The notes: generated by a model from the sequence alone, not told the origin. 64,000 nt of DNA from Heliomicrobium modesticaldum Ice1 (GCF_000019165.1 NC_010337.2:1249001-1313000); one strand, 5' to 3'; numbered from the stretch's first letter, positions 27,511 through 36,800 are shown. Numbers and translations: made by a program.

Positions 27511-29217
27511 ATGACGTCGTGGTGGACTTCCGGCGGACAACGTCTGCTGACCGGTGCCCTCTGGCTGACGGGCGCCGGGATCGTCAGCAAGTTTTTGGGG
27601 GCCTTTTACCGCATTCCCCTGGCCCGGATCCTCGGTTCGGAAGGCGTCGGGTTGTATCAGATGGTCTATCCCGTCTATACGGTGGCTTTGAGCTTGGCCA
27701 CAGCCGGTCTGCCCGTCGCTATCTCGGTCCTGGTGGCGGAACGGGCCACCCGAGGGGACCATCCCGGCGCCTATCGGTTTTTTCTCGCCTCTTTCTGGCT
27801 CCTGCTCACCTTGGGCTGTGGAGCCACATTGCTGTTGCTCGCCTATGCGGAGACGATCGCTCGCGTCGTGCTGAGAGACGACCGGACCCTCTATTCCCTC
27901 TGGGCGATCGCGCCGGCGGTGCTGCTGACGGCGCTGATGGCGGCCTATCGCGGCTTTTTCCAGGGTTATCAGCAGATGGCGCCGACGGCCCTCTCTCAGG
28001 TGGTGGAACAGATCGTCCGGGTCGGGATCATCCTCGCCGTCAGCGGTATTTTGGTCCGCTACGGTGTCGATATAGGCGCTGCCGGGGCGACATCCGGCGC
28101 GGTAGCCGGCGGAATGGCGGGCCTCGCCGTGCTGTGGCTTTTTTTTTACGCCTGGCGCCGGAGCGGGCCTTACAGTGCGGGGCAGGCGGAAGCGGCAGTT
28201 GCCTGGACCGGATCGGCGGACCCTTTCCGTCTTGGCCGCGCTTTTCCGAGCGGTATGGCCGGTGCGCCTTTGGCGGGCGCCTTGCGCGGGGCTCTTCGGG
28301 GCGGCGCGGACCTGCTGGCCATGTGGAAGTCTCTGCTCGTCTTATCTCTCCCCATCTCCATCGGCGGACTGGTGATCCCTCTGATGCAGACGGTCGATGC
28401 GGCGCTGATTCCCCGGGGTTTGCAGGCCGCCGGTTTTTCGGCTCACCAGGCGGCGGCGCTCTTCGGTGAGTTTTCCGGGATGGCGGCGGCGCTGGTCGGT
28501 TTTCCGATTATCGTCACCGGCGCCGTGAGCGCCAGCCTGGTTCCGGCTATCGCCAGCGCCTGGAAGGGGGGCAACAGCCTCGCCGCGATCGAACGGTACC
28601 GGTCGGCCATGCGCCTGTCGAGCATGCTCGCCTGGCCGGCTGCCTTCGGTCTAGCCGCTTTGGCCGCGCCGATCTGTGAAGGGCTTTTTCAGGCGCCCGG
28701 CGCGGCGGAGCCGCTGCTTTGGCTGGCGCCATCGATCATTCCGACGGCTTTTTACCAGGTGGCCTCGGCGGGCCTGCAGGGGATGGGACGAACCGCCTTT
28801 CCTGTGTTTGCCCTCGCCCTGGGGGCTGCCTTGAAGGTGGTCTGCAATCTCATCCTGTTGCCCCGTTGGGGGCTGATCGGCGCGGCGGCAGGTTCTAACG
28901 GGGCCTTCCTGCTCTCGGCCTTGCTGGTGCTCGCTTATATCGGCTGGCGCGGCGGTTTTTCTTTCCCCTGGGGCGCCGCCTTGCTGAAACCAGCCCTCGC
29001 TGCTACAATGATGGCGGGTTATGCCATTTCTGGCGCGCCTTATCTGACATCTGTGGCCGGCGGCTGGATCGGCCTTGCCCTTTCGGTAGCGACTGCGGGG
29101 ATCGTCTACGTTCTGACGATGCTCGCCATCGGCGGCATCCAGGAACGGGACCTGGCTCTCTTGCCGCGCGTCGGCCCCCCTTTGGCCGCCTGGCATCGCC
29201 GTTTTTGGGGCGCCTAG
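27511..29217 (+). CDS. SpoVB/YabM-like polysaccharide export (MurJ-type flippase) protein
   Basis: 568-aa membrane protein with about 14 hydrophobic segments, MOP/MVF superfamily. ALWLTGAGIVSKFLGAFYRI and GLYQMVYPVYTVALSLATAG are typical of YabM/SpoVB lipid-linked oligosaccharide flippases; ISVLVAERATRGD follows the first repeat. ATG 27511 is preceded by GGAGGGTGGCG. A loop of about 80 residues near 225-270 is longer than usual. Next gene is yabN, the conserved yabM-yabN order. Likely flips a cell-wall or spore-cortex precursor. Confidence 0.9.
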   Translation: MTSWWTSGGQRLLTGALWLTGAGIVSKFLGAFYRIPLARILGSEGVGLYQMVYPVYTVALSLATAGLPVAISVLVAERATRGDHPGAYRFFLASFWLLLTLGCGATLLLLAYAETIARVVLRDDRTLYSLWAIAPAVLLTALMAAYRGFFQGYQQMAPTALSQVVEQIVRVGIILAVSGILVRYGVDIGAAGATSGAVAGGMAGLAVLWLFFYAWRRSGPYSAGQAEAAVAWTGSADPFRLGRAFPSGMAGAPLAGALRGALRGGADLLAMWKSLLVLSLPISIGGLVIPLMQTVDAALIPRGLQAAGFSAHQAAALFGEFSGMAAALVGFPIIVTGAVSASLVPAIASAWKGGNSLAAIERYRSAMRLSSMLAWPAAFGLAALAAPICEGLFQAPGAAEPLLWLAPSIIPTAFYQVASAGLQGMGRTAFPVFALALGAALKVVCNLILLPRWGLIGAAAGSNGAFLLSALLVLAYIGWRGGFSFPWGAALLKPALAATMMAGYAISGAPYLTSVAGGWIGLALSVATAGIVYVLTMLAIGGIQERDLALLPRVGPPLAAWHRRFWGA

Positions 29218-29248
29218 CAAAAGCTTTCAAGGTGGGAATAAAGAGGAT

Positions 29249-30889
29249 ATGTGTGCAGAGAACATGAGTCAGAATATACCTGTCAACGAATCAAGGGGAC
29301 CGCTGATCACCGTTGTCGGCCTTGGCGCAGGCGATCCGGGACAGCTGACGCGTGCAGGATGGGAGGCGCTTTGCCGGGCCGACCGGCTTTTTTTGCGCAC
29401 AGCCATTCATCCGACCGTTCCTTTCCTCAAGGAAGCAGGTCTTGTCTTTGAGACCTTTGATCCCCTCTATGAGTCCGCCGAATCCTTTGACGGCCTCTAT
29501 CGTGAGATCGCCCGCCGGTTGATCGAATCGGCTGAAGCGGGTCCGATCACCTTCGCCGTCCCGGGCCACCCCCGGGTCGGCGAAAAGGCTGTCGCCCTGC
29601 TGCTCGATGAGGCTCGCCGCCGCAACTGGTCTGTCGAGGTGATCCCGGGCGTCAGTTTTCTGGAGGCCCTCTACACGGCTGTGGGTTTTGACCCGGCGCG
29701 AGGACTGACGGTGCTGGACGGACTGGATCTGGCGCCGGAGGACCTGGGTGGACGGCGGGCAACGGTGATCACCCAGGTCTATGGGCGGCGGATCGCCTCT
29801 GATGTGAAGCTGACCTTGATGGAGCGTTACGGCGATGAACATCCGGTGACGGTCATCAGGGCGGCGGGGGTCGCCGGGGAAGAGCGGATCGCCGTGATCC
29901 CTCTCTACGAACTGGATCGCCTGGACTGGGTCGATCACCTCACCAGCGTCTATGTGCCGCCCTTGTCGGCAGTGGACGCGAACCGGCCTGTTGAGGCGTC
30001 AGAGGATTTGAAGAAGCGGTCAGCAGCGATCTCAGGGCCGCCGGCGGACGGGCGAGCCGACTATGCCCTCGACCCGCTTGTCAAGGTGATGGCGCGGCTG
30101 CTGGCTCCCGGCGGCTGTCCCTGGGACCGCGAGCAGAGCCATCAAAGCTTGAAGCCCTATCTCCTGGAAGAAGCCTACGAGGTGCTGGAGGCCATCGATC
30201 TTGGCGACGACGGCAAGTTAAAAGAGGAATTGGGCGACGTGCTTCTGCAGGTCGTATTTCACGGCCTGATCGCTGAAGGGGAAGGCCGCTTCCGGATCAG
30301 TGAGATCGTGGAGACGATCACCGAGAAGATGGTCCGCCGCCACCCCCATGTCTTCGCCGATACGAAGGTGGCTGACGTCGGGGAAGTTTTGGTCAACTGG
30401 GAGGCCATCAAGGCTAAAGAGAAAGGGGACAAGCCGTCGCGAAGCCCTTCTGGGATCGACCGGGTTTCGACGGCCATGCCGTCGCTGTTGCGGGCCGAGA
30501 AGGTGCAGAAGAAGGCAGCCCGGTTCGGCTTTGACTGGCCCGATGAGCAGGGACCGCTGGCCAAGGTGCAGGAAGAGTGGGAAGAATTGTTGGAGGCCGC
30601 CGGATATGGCAGGTTGGACGGCGGTTTCCATTCGGCCGGAAGTAGAGCGCGGGATATCGTCCGCCTTCGCGACGAACTGGGCGATCTGCTTTTCGCTGTT
30701 GTCAACGTGGGCCGCTTTTTGCAGATCAACCCTGAGGAGGCGCTCCAACGGGCAGTAGACAGGTTCATCCGTCGCTTCCGCCATGTGGAAGAGTGCTGCC
30801 GTCGCGACGGCCGGGAGATGGCCCGTTGCGCCATTGAAGAATTGGATGTCTACTGGGAAGAAGCGAAGGCACGGGAAGGGCAGACGTGA
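29249..30889 (+). CDS. yabN: Fused tetrapyrrole-methyltransferase-fold / MazG nucleotide pyrophosphohydrolase (YabN)
   Basis: 546 aa. The N-terminal SAM-dependent tetrapyrrole (corrin/porphyrin) methyltransferase fold (about 15-240: ITVVGLGAGDPGQLTRAG, VPGHPRVGEKAV, VEVIPGVSFLEAL) is joined to a MazG NTP pyrophosphohydrolase (about 270-545: LLAPGGCPWDREQSHQSL, LLEEAYEVLEAID, ELGDVLLQVVFH). The MazG part carries the EExxD..D metal motif, repeated in its second half (EEWEELLEAAG, ELGDLLFAVVN). The fusion is typical of Firmicutes. The methyltransferase substrate is unknown; a link to the tetrapyrrole genes is not implied. Confidence 0.93.
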   Translation: MCAENMSQNIPVNESRGPLITVVGLGAGDPGQLTRAGWEALCRADRLFLRTAIHPTVPFLKEAGLVFETFDPLYESAESFDGLYREIARRLIESAEAGPITFAVPGHPRVGEKAVALLLDEARRRNWSVEVIPGVSFLEALYTAVGFDPARGLTVLDGLDLAPEDLGGRRATVITQVYGRRIASDVKLTLMERYGDEHPVTVIRAAGVAGEERIAVIPLYELDRLDWVDHLTSVYVPPLSAVDANRPVEASEDLKKRSAAISGPPADGRADYALDPLVKVMARLLAPGGCPWDREQSHQSLKPYLLEEAYEVLEAIDLGDDGKLKEELGDVLLQVVFHGLIAEGEGRFRISEIVETITEKMVRRHPHVFADTKVADVGEVLVNWEAIKAKEKGDKPSRSPSGIDRVSTAMPSLLRAEKVQKKAARFGFDWPDEQGPLAKVQEEWEELLEAAGYGRLDGGFHSAGSRARDIVRLRDELGDLLFAVVNVGRFLQINPEEALQRAVDRFIRRFRHVEECCRRDGREMARCAIEELDVYWEEAKAREGQT

Positions 30890-31021
30890 TCAACCGAAGG
30901 GGGCGGAATGGCTCCGTTAGGAATATTTTGGCTTAAATAGTCGAAAATAATAACGAGCCGGAAGGAAAAGATGGGTATGTAGCGAATAACCTTACAGCGA
31001 TCAATATGAGGAGGGGTAACG

Positions 31022-31297
31022 GTGAACAAGGCCGAATTGGTGAGTGCGGTCGCTGAAAAGGCCCAACTAACCGAGGAGGATGCGAAAAAAGCCGTCAATG
31101 CCTTTTTCGCCGTCGTGCAAGAGGCGTTAAAGGCGGGAGATACGGTCCAGTTGCTTGGTTTTGGGACTTTCAAAGTTCGCGAGCGGACAGCGCGGGAAGG
31201 CCGTAACCCCCAAACGGGCGAAACCATCATCATAAAGGCGTCGAAAACGCCGACCTTCAAGGCGGGCAAATCGTTGCGGGACGCTATGGAGGCATAG
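31022..31297 (+). CDS. hup: HU DNA-binding protein
   Basis: 91-aa nucleoid protein. MNKAELVSAVAEKAQLTEED and the beta-arm FKVRERTAREGRNPQTGETI with GKSLRDAM are standard HU sequence. GTG 31022 follows GAGGAGGGG. Located between yabN and rqcP, as in many Clostridia (hup-yabO). A terminator follows at 31328. Confidence 0.96.
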   Translation: MNKAELVSAVAEKAQLTEEDAKKAVNAFFAVVQEALKAGDTVQLLGFGTFKVRERTAREGRNPQTGETIIIKASKTPTFKAGKSLRDAMEA

Positions 31298-31327
31298 TTT
31301 TTCCGGATACATCATCGGCGTTGAGGT

Positions 31328-31353
31328 CAGGTTTCCCTGGGGAACCTGATTTT
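31328..31353 (+). terminator. hup terminator
   Basis: CAGGTTTCC, 4-base loop, GGAACCTG then ATTTT (one mismatch). It lies just upstream of the rqcP ribosome site, so it may also act as an attenuator for rqcP. Confidence 0.65.
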
Positions 31354-31371
31354 CGTTGTGGGGGGATTTTT

Positions 31372-31635
31372 TTGCGTCTCGACAAATTTTTGAAGGTGTC
31401 CCGCATCATCAAACGGCGCACCCTGGCCAAAGAGGTCTGTGACGGCGGTCGTGTCACCGTCAATGGCCGACCGGCCAAAGCGGGAACGGAGGTGCAACCG
31501 GGGGACCGGCTGACCTTGCAGTTTCCCCAAAAACGCATTGAGGTGGAGATCACCGACGTAAAAGAGAACGCGCGGGTCGATGAGGCGAGAGACCTTTACC
31601 GGGTCCTCCGAGAGGAGTCCCTTGCCCTTGATTGA
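31372..31635 (+). CDS. rqcP: RqcP (YabO), S4-domain ribosome quality-control protein
   Basis: 87-aa S4 RNA-binding protein that stabilises tRNA during RqcH-driven C-terminal tailing of stalled nascent chains. MRLDKFLKVSRIIKRRTLAK and VTVNGRPAKAGTEVQPGD are diagnostic. TTG 31372 gives the family N terminus and follows GTGGGGGG. The frame opens upstream to 31321 but passes through the hup terminator. yabP follows at 31733. Confidence 0.92.
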   Translation: MRLDKFLKVSRIIKRRTLAKEVCDGGRVTVNGRPAKAGTEVQPGDRLTLQFPQKRIEVEITDVKENARVDEARDLYRVLREESLALD

Positions 31636-31732
31636 CAAAGCGCTTGCCTTTACTCCCGTTCTAGATCATACGCCTGCCCACATAACCATGTTGGGGAGGC
31701 GTATTTATTTTTTGAAGAGGGAGGAACTTCCA

Positions 31733-32023
31733 ATGGATGTTCATGGCGATAAAGCTCACGGTTTTGCGGTCACAGACCGGAAGAGCATCACCATTCGAGG
31801 GGTCACCCAGGTGGGCGCCTTCGATGAAGTCGAGATCTACATGGTGACGGTGCGCGGCCCCCTGTTGTTGCGCGGAGAGGGATTGCAGATCACCCAGTTG
31901 AACCTGGATGATAAAGTCCTATCTGTCGAGGGGCGGATCGATGCTGTCCAATATGTAGAGGAGCATTCTCCCCAGAACTTGAAGCAGAAGGGCAAGAATC
32001 TGCTGGAGCGCCTGCTGCGGTAA
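31733..32023 (+). CDS. yabP: Sporulation protein YabP
   Basis: 96-aa protein required for sporulation in Bacillus, and part of the yabPQ pair. HGFAVTDRKSITIRGVTQVGAF and VRGPLLLRGEGLQITQLNLD fit the YabP/YqfC family. ATG 31733 follows GAGGGAGGAAC; the upstream in-frame extension overlaps rqcP. Followed by yabQ after 21 bases. SigE control is known in Bacillus; no clear SigE site was seen. Confidence 0.92.
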   Translation: MDVHGDKAHGFAVTDRKSITIRGVTQVGAFDEVEIYMVTVRGPLLLRGEGLQITQLNLDDKVLSVEGRIDAVQYVEEHSPQNLKQKGKNLLERLLR

Positions 32024-32044
32024 CCGAAGGGGTTACGAGGGGGG

Positions 32045-32689
32045 ATGACCGTGACGCCGCTGGCCCAGCAGGTCTACGGGTTTGTCTTGTCGGCTGTAGG
32101 CGGATTGGTCCTGGGGACGGCCTTCGACCTGTACCGGACGATAGTAGGGGTGGGTCGGCGAAGGTGGTGGGTCGCCGTCGCCGATGTGTTCATGTGGATG
32201 ATCGGCGCGGGGCTTTTCTTTTTCCTCCTGCTCTGGGGTCACTGGGGGGAGGTTCGCCTGTATCTTTTCCTGGGATTGGCCTGCGGACTGGGCCTGTACT
32301 ACCGGTTCATGACCGAGGAGGTCCGGGCCTTTTGGGAAGGCATGCTGGAACTGATCCTGCACCTGTTGCAGACGCTGGGGTACCTGGTGACGTTCCCCTT
32401 TATCTTTCTGTATCGCGCCGGGCGGCAGGCGCTGCGCTGGATCTACCTGACGGGAGGACGGGGGATGCGCTGGGTCTATCGCCGCTTATGGACGCCGTCC
32501 TGCAAGGCCATAGGTCGTTGGCGCGCCCGCTTGGTCCGTCTCACCGGCCGTTTTAAGCGGTTTTTGGGGCTAAAAAGCGCAGGTGCCCGGCGCTGGCTGG
32601 GGCAAAGGACGGGAGGCACCTGGCAGCGGCTGATCGGGCGCCTGCAGGCCTTGTTGCGCCGTCCGCCGGGCCCGCCTCCTGCGGCATAA
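32045..32689 (+). CDS. yabQ: Sporulation membrane protein YabQ
   Basis: 214-aa membrane protein. Three to four hydrophobic segments in the first about 130 residues (VYGFVLSAVGGLVLGTAFDL, VADVFMWMIGAGLFFFLLLW, LYLFLGLACGLGLYY) match YabQ, required for the spore cortex in Bacillus. The C-terminal about 85 residues are very basic (Arg-rich) and extend beyond the usual domain. In operon with yabP, followed by divIC. Confidence 0.9.
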   Translation: MTVTPLAQQVYGFVLSAVGGLVLGTAFDLYRTIVGVGRRRWWVAVADVFMWMIGAGLFFFLLLWGHWGEVRLYLFLGLACGLGLYYRFMTEEVRAFWEGMLELILHLLQTLGYLVTFPFIFLYRAGRQALRWIYLTGGRGMRWVYRRLWTPSCKAIGRWRARLVRLTGRFKRFLGLKSAGARRWLGQRTGGTWQRLIGRLQALLRRPPGPPPAA

Positions 32690-32787
32690 ACGAAGGGAAA
32701 AAGTTTCCTCATTCCCGCTGTGGTGAGGAAGGATTTTCAGGGCGGCGCGCCGAAAGCCCCACTATTGCAAGAAGCATTCGGACAGGG

Positions 32788-33201
32788 GTGAGGCCCTTGG
32801 CGCATCCGGCAGAGACACAGCAACAGCGGCGGCTGCAGTTGCCGCCGCAGCAACAACGGCAGCCGCTACGGCGTCCTCGCAAGGGGAGCGGTATGGGTAT
32901 GAAGTGGGCGATGGTTGCGGCAGTCATCGTCGCTTTCGCATTGGCGGCGCTCCCGCCCTTTCTGCAACAGCGCCAGTTGGCTCGGGAGTCGGACAGGTTG
33001 TCGGCGGAACTGGAACAGGTGCGCGCCGAGCGACGGCAGTTGGAGAAAGAGAAGGAATGGCTCGCCTCGGACGCCTATGTGGAGCAGGTGGCCCGTCAGC
33101 AGTTGGGCTTGGTAAAACCGGGCGAGATGATGGTGGTGCGGACCCGCCCCGGCAACGCCTTGAAGAAGGACACCCAACATGCCCAGGAGATTCGCGATTA
33201 A
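32788..33201 (+). CDS. divIC: Septum formation initiator, DivIC/FtsL family
   Basis: 137-aa bitopic division protein. A cytoplasmic Gln/Arg-rich N terminus (about 1-38), one membrane segment (WAMVAAVIVAFALAALPPFL), then a coiled coil (about 60-95, LSAELEQVRAERRQLEKEKE) and the family end DAYVEQVARQQLGLVKPGE. It forms a complex with FtsB/FtsQ-type partners at the septum. GTG 32788 is probable; internal alternatives exist. Order yabQ-divIC is conserved. Confidence 0.9.
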   Translation: MRPLAHPAETQQQRRLQLPPQQQRQPLRRPRKGSGMGMKWAMVAAVIVAFALAALPPFLQQRQLARESDRLSAELEQVRAERRQLEKEKEWLASDAYVEQVARQQLGLVKPGEMMVVRTRPGNALKKDTQHAQEIRD

Positions 33202-33240
33202 AAAAGCATTTCCGTCCTCGAGCGGCGGAAATGCTTTTCC
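33202..33240 (+). terminator. divIC terminator
   Basis: AAAAGCATTTCCG (33202-33214) pairs perfectly with 33226-33238 around an 11-base loop. The arm complementarity supplies the T-rich 3' side. It overlaps the divIC stop region. Confidence 0.8.
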
Positions 33241-33260
33241 TATGGGGGGAGGTGAGTGAC

Positions 33261-34187
33261 ATGACGGTGAAGGACAATCGCTGGGGCGCCATCGACATCG
33301 GTTCTAACTCGGTGCGTTTTCTCGCCGCCGAGGTGGCGGAGGAGGGCATGCAGACCTTGTGGCGTCGCCTCGATACGACGCGGCTCGGCCGCGAGGTGGA
33401 ACGCACCGGCGACCTGCATCCTGAGTCGGTTCAGCGCACACTGGATGTGCTCGCTGCCGGGCTGGCTGCGATGGCTTCATTCGGTGTGGATACAGGTAGG
33501 GTGGCGGCCTTTGCTACGAGCGCTGTCCGTGAGGCGGGCAACGGCGTCGCCTTTTGTCGGCGCGTCTTTGAAGAGCTCGGCCTTTCTGTGACCGTCCTCT
33601 CCGGAGAGGAGGAGGGGCATCTCAGTTACGAAGGCGCCGTCGGCGGCCTGTCGTCGAGTCTGAGCGAGGGACGGATTCCTGTCGTTGTCGACATCGGCGG
33701 CGGTAGCGGCGAAGTGGTCTTTCGCCACGGCGGCTGGTGGCGGCGGAGTTTTCCGCTCGGCGCTGTTCGGCTGACGGAAAACGGCTGGGGAAAGGCGGAG
33801 GTGGCCCGGCTCTGGACGCCGGCCGCCGAGGCGATCCGACGGTTGCGCGACGAGGGCGGCAATCCCCTCCTCATCGGCGTGGGGGGGACGGCGACGACGG
33901 CGGCGGCTATCGCCCAGGAACTGCCCGCCTATGCCCCGGAAAAGGTCCATGGCTTTTATCTGCCGCTGGCCCGGTTGCGCGACATAGGCGCAAGGCTGCG
34001 CGCCCTTGACCTGGAGGCGCGCCGGCAGATGCCGGGACTTCAGCCCGAACGGGCCGACATCATCCCGGCAGGGCTGTTGGCGTTGGAAACATTGATCGAG
34101 ACGGCCGGTTGTGACGGCTTTATCGCCAGCGAGACGGATCTGCTCCACTGCGCCCTGATGCGGCGTGCGGCGGGACAGTGGCCTTAA
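33261..34187 (+). CDS. Exopolyphosphatase / guanosine pentaphosphatase (Ppx/GppA) family
   Basis: 308-aa ASKHA-fold phosphatase. AIDIGSNSVRFLAAEV, FATSAVREAGNG, LSGEEEGHLSYEGAV and VVVDIGGGSGEVVF are the phosphate-binding and catalytic motifs; GVGGTATTAAA follows. ATG 33261 lies after GGGGGGAGGTGAG. It is the short single-domain form. Stops 4 bases into the convergent gatD end. Activity on polyP versus pppGpp cannot be told from sequence. Confidence 0.92.
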   Translation: MTVKDNRWGAIDIGSNSVRFLAAEVAEEGMQTLWRRLDTTRLGREVERTGDLHPESVQRTLDVLAAGLAAMASFGVDTGRVAAFATSAVREAGNGVAFCRRVFEELGLSVTVLSGEEEGHLSYEGAVGGLSSSLSEGRIPVVVDIGGGSGEVVFRHGGWWRRSFPLGAVRLTENGWGKAEVARLWTPAAEAIRRLRDEGGNPLLIGVGGTATTAAAIAQELPAYAPEKVHGFYLPLARLRDIGARLRALDLEARRQMPGLQPERADIIPAGLLALETLIETAGCDGFIASETDLLHCALMRRAAGQWP

Positions 34188-34942
34188 CGGGAGGCAAAGC
34201 GGCGGGCTACCGAGCCGTGGGCCTTTCGTTCCCACGTATCGGCCAGGGGCGTCAGGCTGCCGTCACCGTAGCGCCGTTCGAGGGCGCGGGCAATCAGCCA
34301 ATCGGCCAGCGCCGGGTTTTTGGGCAGCACCGGTCCGTGCAGGTAGGTGCCGATGGCGTTTTTGTAGACGGCCCCTTCGCCCTTGTCTTTTCCATTGTTG
34401 CCGTGGCCGGCGACGACCTGGGCCAAGGGTCGAATGCCGCCGCGATCGCCGAGAAAGGTGCGGCCCGAGTGATTTTCAAAGCCTACCAGGCTCACGCCGT
34501 CGCCGAGGAAAGGCGCTTCGGCGACGACGTTGCCGATCAGGCGTGTCGACCCCGCCGTTGTCCAGGCGTCGAAAAGGCCCAGACCGGGCATCTCTGCTCC
34601 GGTGTGGGTGCGGTAATAGCGTCCCAGGAGTTGGTAGCCCCCGCAGACGGAGAGCAGGGGCAGGCCGCTTTCGGCAGCCTCCACAAGGGCGGGACCTTTG
34701 TGCTCTTGAAAGTCTCGGAACAGGAGCGTCTGTTCCCGGTCGGAACCGCCGCCCATGAAGACCAGGTCGGCGTCGGTGAAGGCGAAGCGGTCGTTTAAAG
34801 AGACCCGCTCGACAGCAAGGGGGATCCCCCGCCACTCGCAGCGCCGGAGCAGGGTGATGATGTTGCCCCGGTCGCCGTAAAGGTTGAGCAGGTCCGGGTA
34901 GAGGTGGACGAGGCGCAATGCGCGGCGGTCTGTTCGAACCAT
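34184..34942 (-). CDS. gatD: Lipid II isoglutaminyl synthase, glutaminase subunit
   Basis: 252-aa class I glutamine amidotransferase that supplies ammonia to MurT for amidating D-Glu of lipid II. LVHLYPDLLNLYGDRGNIITL is the family N terminus, LLSVCGGYQLLG holds the nucleophile Cys, and GTYLHGPVLPKNPALAD holds the catalytic His. Encoded 3 bases after murT, so the two are co-expressed. The convergent end overlaps ppx by 4 bases. Confidence 0.93.
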   Translation of the reverse strand: MVRTDRRALRLVHLYPDLLNLYGDRGNIITLLRRCEWRGIPLAVERVSLNDRFAFTDADLVFMGGGSDREQTLLFRDFQEHKGPALVEAAESGLPLLSVCGGYQLLGRYYRTHTGAEMPGLGLFDAWTTAGSTRLIGNVVAEAPFLGDGVSLVGFENHSGRTFLGDRGGIRPLAQVVAGHGNNGKDKGEGAVYKNAIGTYLHGPVLPKNPALADWLIARALERRYGDGSLTPLADTWERKAHGSVARRFASR

Positions 34943-34945
34943 CGG

Positions 34946-36349
34946 CTATTCCTCCCAGTAGCGGGGCGAATGGCCTAGGTTGGCCAGCGCCGTTTTTGAC
35001 TCCAACAGGGCGGTATAGGTCGGCAGGATGTAGAGGGTTTCTTCTGGGCGGCTCATCTCCAGCGCGGCGGCGATGGCTTGATGGATATCAGGCTCATAGG
35101 AAATGGCTTCTGCCGGCACGCCGGCGTAGTGGAGGCGAAGGGCCATGTCTTCGCCGCGCAGCCCCGAGGTGGAGACGCTGCGCAGTTCCGGCAGGATCGG
35201 GGCGAGGGCTTCAAAATCGGCGTCCCAGAGCCAAGAGATGTCTCGCCCGTCGGCGGCGTTGTCGTTGATGATCACGAGCAGGCGCTTCGGCCCCCGGTTT
35301 TGGGCGAGGGTCCGCAGCACCTCGTCACAACCGGTGGGGTTTTTGATCAACGCCAAAAAAGCGCGGCGGCCGTCAGCCAGTTCCAGCCGCTCCATGCGGC
35401 CGAAGTTTGTCCTGTAGCCTTGCAGGCCGGCCCGGATCGATGGCTCGGGCAGATCCAGCCGTAGCGCTGCTGCGGTGGCGGCGAGGGCGTTGTATATGTT
35501 GTAGAAGCCGGGGGTGGAGAGCTCGACGCGCCAGCTGCCCCGGGGGGCGTTGACGGTGAAGGCGGAGCCTTCTTCGCCTTTCAGTTCGATGGCGGAGACG
35601 CTGATCTTGGGCTGGGGCCGCTGAAAGCCGCAGTGGACGCAGCGGTAGTGGCCCAGTTGGCCGAAGAAAAACCAGTCGTAGGTGAGCGGGTGGCCGCAGA
35701 GGCGGCAGAAGCGCGTCTCTGCCGACTGGGTCATCTCCCGGCTGCCGTAAGATCGGTCGTCGATGCCGAAGTAGAAGACCCTTCCTCGGTAGCGGCGCCC
35801 GATAGAGGCGACCAGCGGGTCATCGGCGTTGAGGATGGCCACCGACTGGGGCGGAAGCAGCGCCAAAGCCTCTTCGACGAGGGTGACCGTTTTGTCCAGT
35901 TCGCCGAAGCGGTCCAGTTGATCGCGGAAAAAGTTCGTCACCACGACGCCGCGGGGACGCACCTCCCGGACCAACTGGGGGATGGTGGCCTCGTCGACCT
36001 CGATCACCCCGAGATCGCTGGCGATGGACCCGCCGATGCTGGCCGATTCGATGAAGGCGGCCGTGATCCCACCGACCAGGTTGGCGCCGGCGCGGTTGTG
36101 GGTCAGCGTCAGTTTGGACGCGGCGATCATCTCGGCGAGCATCTTCGACGTGGTCGTCTTGCCATTCGTGCCTGTGATGACCATGGCCCCCCGTTTCAAC
36201 TGGGCGGCCAGGGCGGAGAGCAGTCCGGGGGCGATGCGGCGGCCCAATCCGCCGGGGAAGGATGTGCCGCCGTGCCCGATGCGGCGGTTCAGCCAGATCG
36301 CCGTCTTGCCGGCCCAAAGGCCGACCAACATGCGCGGTGAGTATAGCAA
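34946..36349 (-). CDS. murT: Lipid II isoglutaminyl synthase, Mur-ligase subunit
   Basis: 467-aa Mur-ligase-like protein. VITGTNGKTTTSKMLAEMI is the ATP P-loop; the inserted zinc ribbon CRLCGHPLTYDWFFF with later CVHC is diagnostic of MurT; LALIKNPTGCDEVLRTL and the DUF1727 C-terminal domain follow. TTG 36349 with GAGGTGCC upstream is chosen; ATG 36331 is an alternative. Operon with gatD; amidates peptidoglycan stem Glu. Confidence 0.93.
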   Translation of the reverse strand: MLYSPRMLVGLWAGKTAIWLNRRIGHGGTSFPGGLGRRIAPGLLSALAAQLKRGAMVITGTNGKTTTSKMLAEMIAASKLTLTHNRAGANLVGGITAAFIESASIGGSIASDLGVIEVDEATIPQLVREVRPRGVVVTNFFRDQLDRFGELDKTVTLVEEALALLPPQSVAILNADDPLVASIGRRYRGRVFYFGIDDRSYGSREMTQSAETRFCRLCGHPLTYDWFFFGQLGHYRCVHCGFQRPQPKISVSAIELKGEEGSAFTVNAPRGSWRVELSTPGFYNIYNALAATAAALRLDLPEPSIRAGLQGYRTNFGRMERLELADGRRAFLALIKNPTGCDEVLRTLAQNRGPKRLLVIINDNAADGRDISWLWDADFEALAPILPELRSVSTSGLRGEDMALRLHYAGVPAEAISYEPDIHQAIAAALEMSRPEETLYILPTYTALLESKTALANLGHSPRYWEE

Positions 36350-36508
36350 AGGGGCACCTCCGTCAGTAAGCAGCGTTATCGACAGTACTATTTTATATTA
36401 ATTTGGCCTGCCTTTCGTTGTTTTTTTATTTTGCCGAAGCTCTTGACAGAAGTGCCTACGGTATGGCATAATACAGTGGTCGACAGCGGTAGACTGTCTT
36501 CTGATTGA

Positions 36509-36584
<76 letters not shown>

Positions 36585-36589
36585 AATCT

Positions 36590-36667
36590 GGCGGTGTAGC
36601 TCAGTTGGTCTAGAGCATACGGTTCATACCCGTAGTGTCGTAGGTTCAAATCCTACCACCGCTACCA
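36590..36667 (+). tRNA. tRNA-Met (CAT), elongator type
   Basis: 78 bases with CCA. Acceptor GGCGGTG/CACCGCT, D-arm AGCTCAGTTGGTCTAGAGC, anticodon arm ACGGTTCATACCCGT, T-arm GTAGGTTCAAATCCTAC. CAT could also denote lysidine-modified tRNA-Ile; overall sequence favours elongator Met. Confidence 0.85.
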
Positions 36668-36674
36668 AAGAAGG

Positions 36675-36750
36675 GGCCCGTTGGTCAAGCGGTCTAAGAC
36701 ACCGCCCTTTCACGGCGGTTACAGGGGTTCGAATCCCCTACGGGTCACCA
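36675..36750 (+). tRNA. tRNA-Glu (TTC)
   Basis: 76 bases with CCA. Acceptor GGCCCGT pairs with ACGGGTC (one G-U). Anticodon stem-loop CCGCCCTTTCACGGCGG shows TTC. The charged form is both a translation substrate and the substrate of HemA, encoded 540 bases downstream. A terminator follows at 36765. Confidence 0.96.
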
Positions 36751-36764
36751 TCTGCCATTGAAGC

Positions 36765-36800
36765 GCCTTTCCGGCTTACGGAGAGGCCTTTTTGTTTTTC
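36765..36800 (+). terminator. tRNA cluster terminator
   Basis: GCCTTTCCG, 5-base loop, CGGAGAGGC (one G-U), then CTTTTTGTTTTT. Confidence 0.8.
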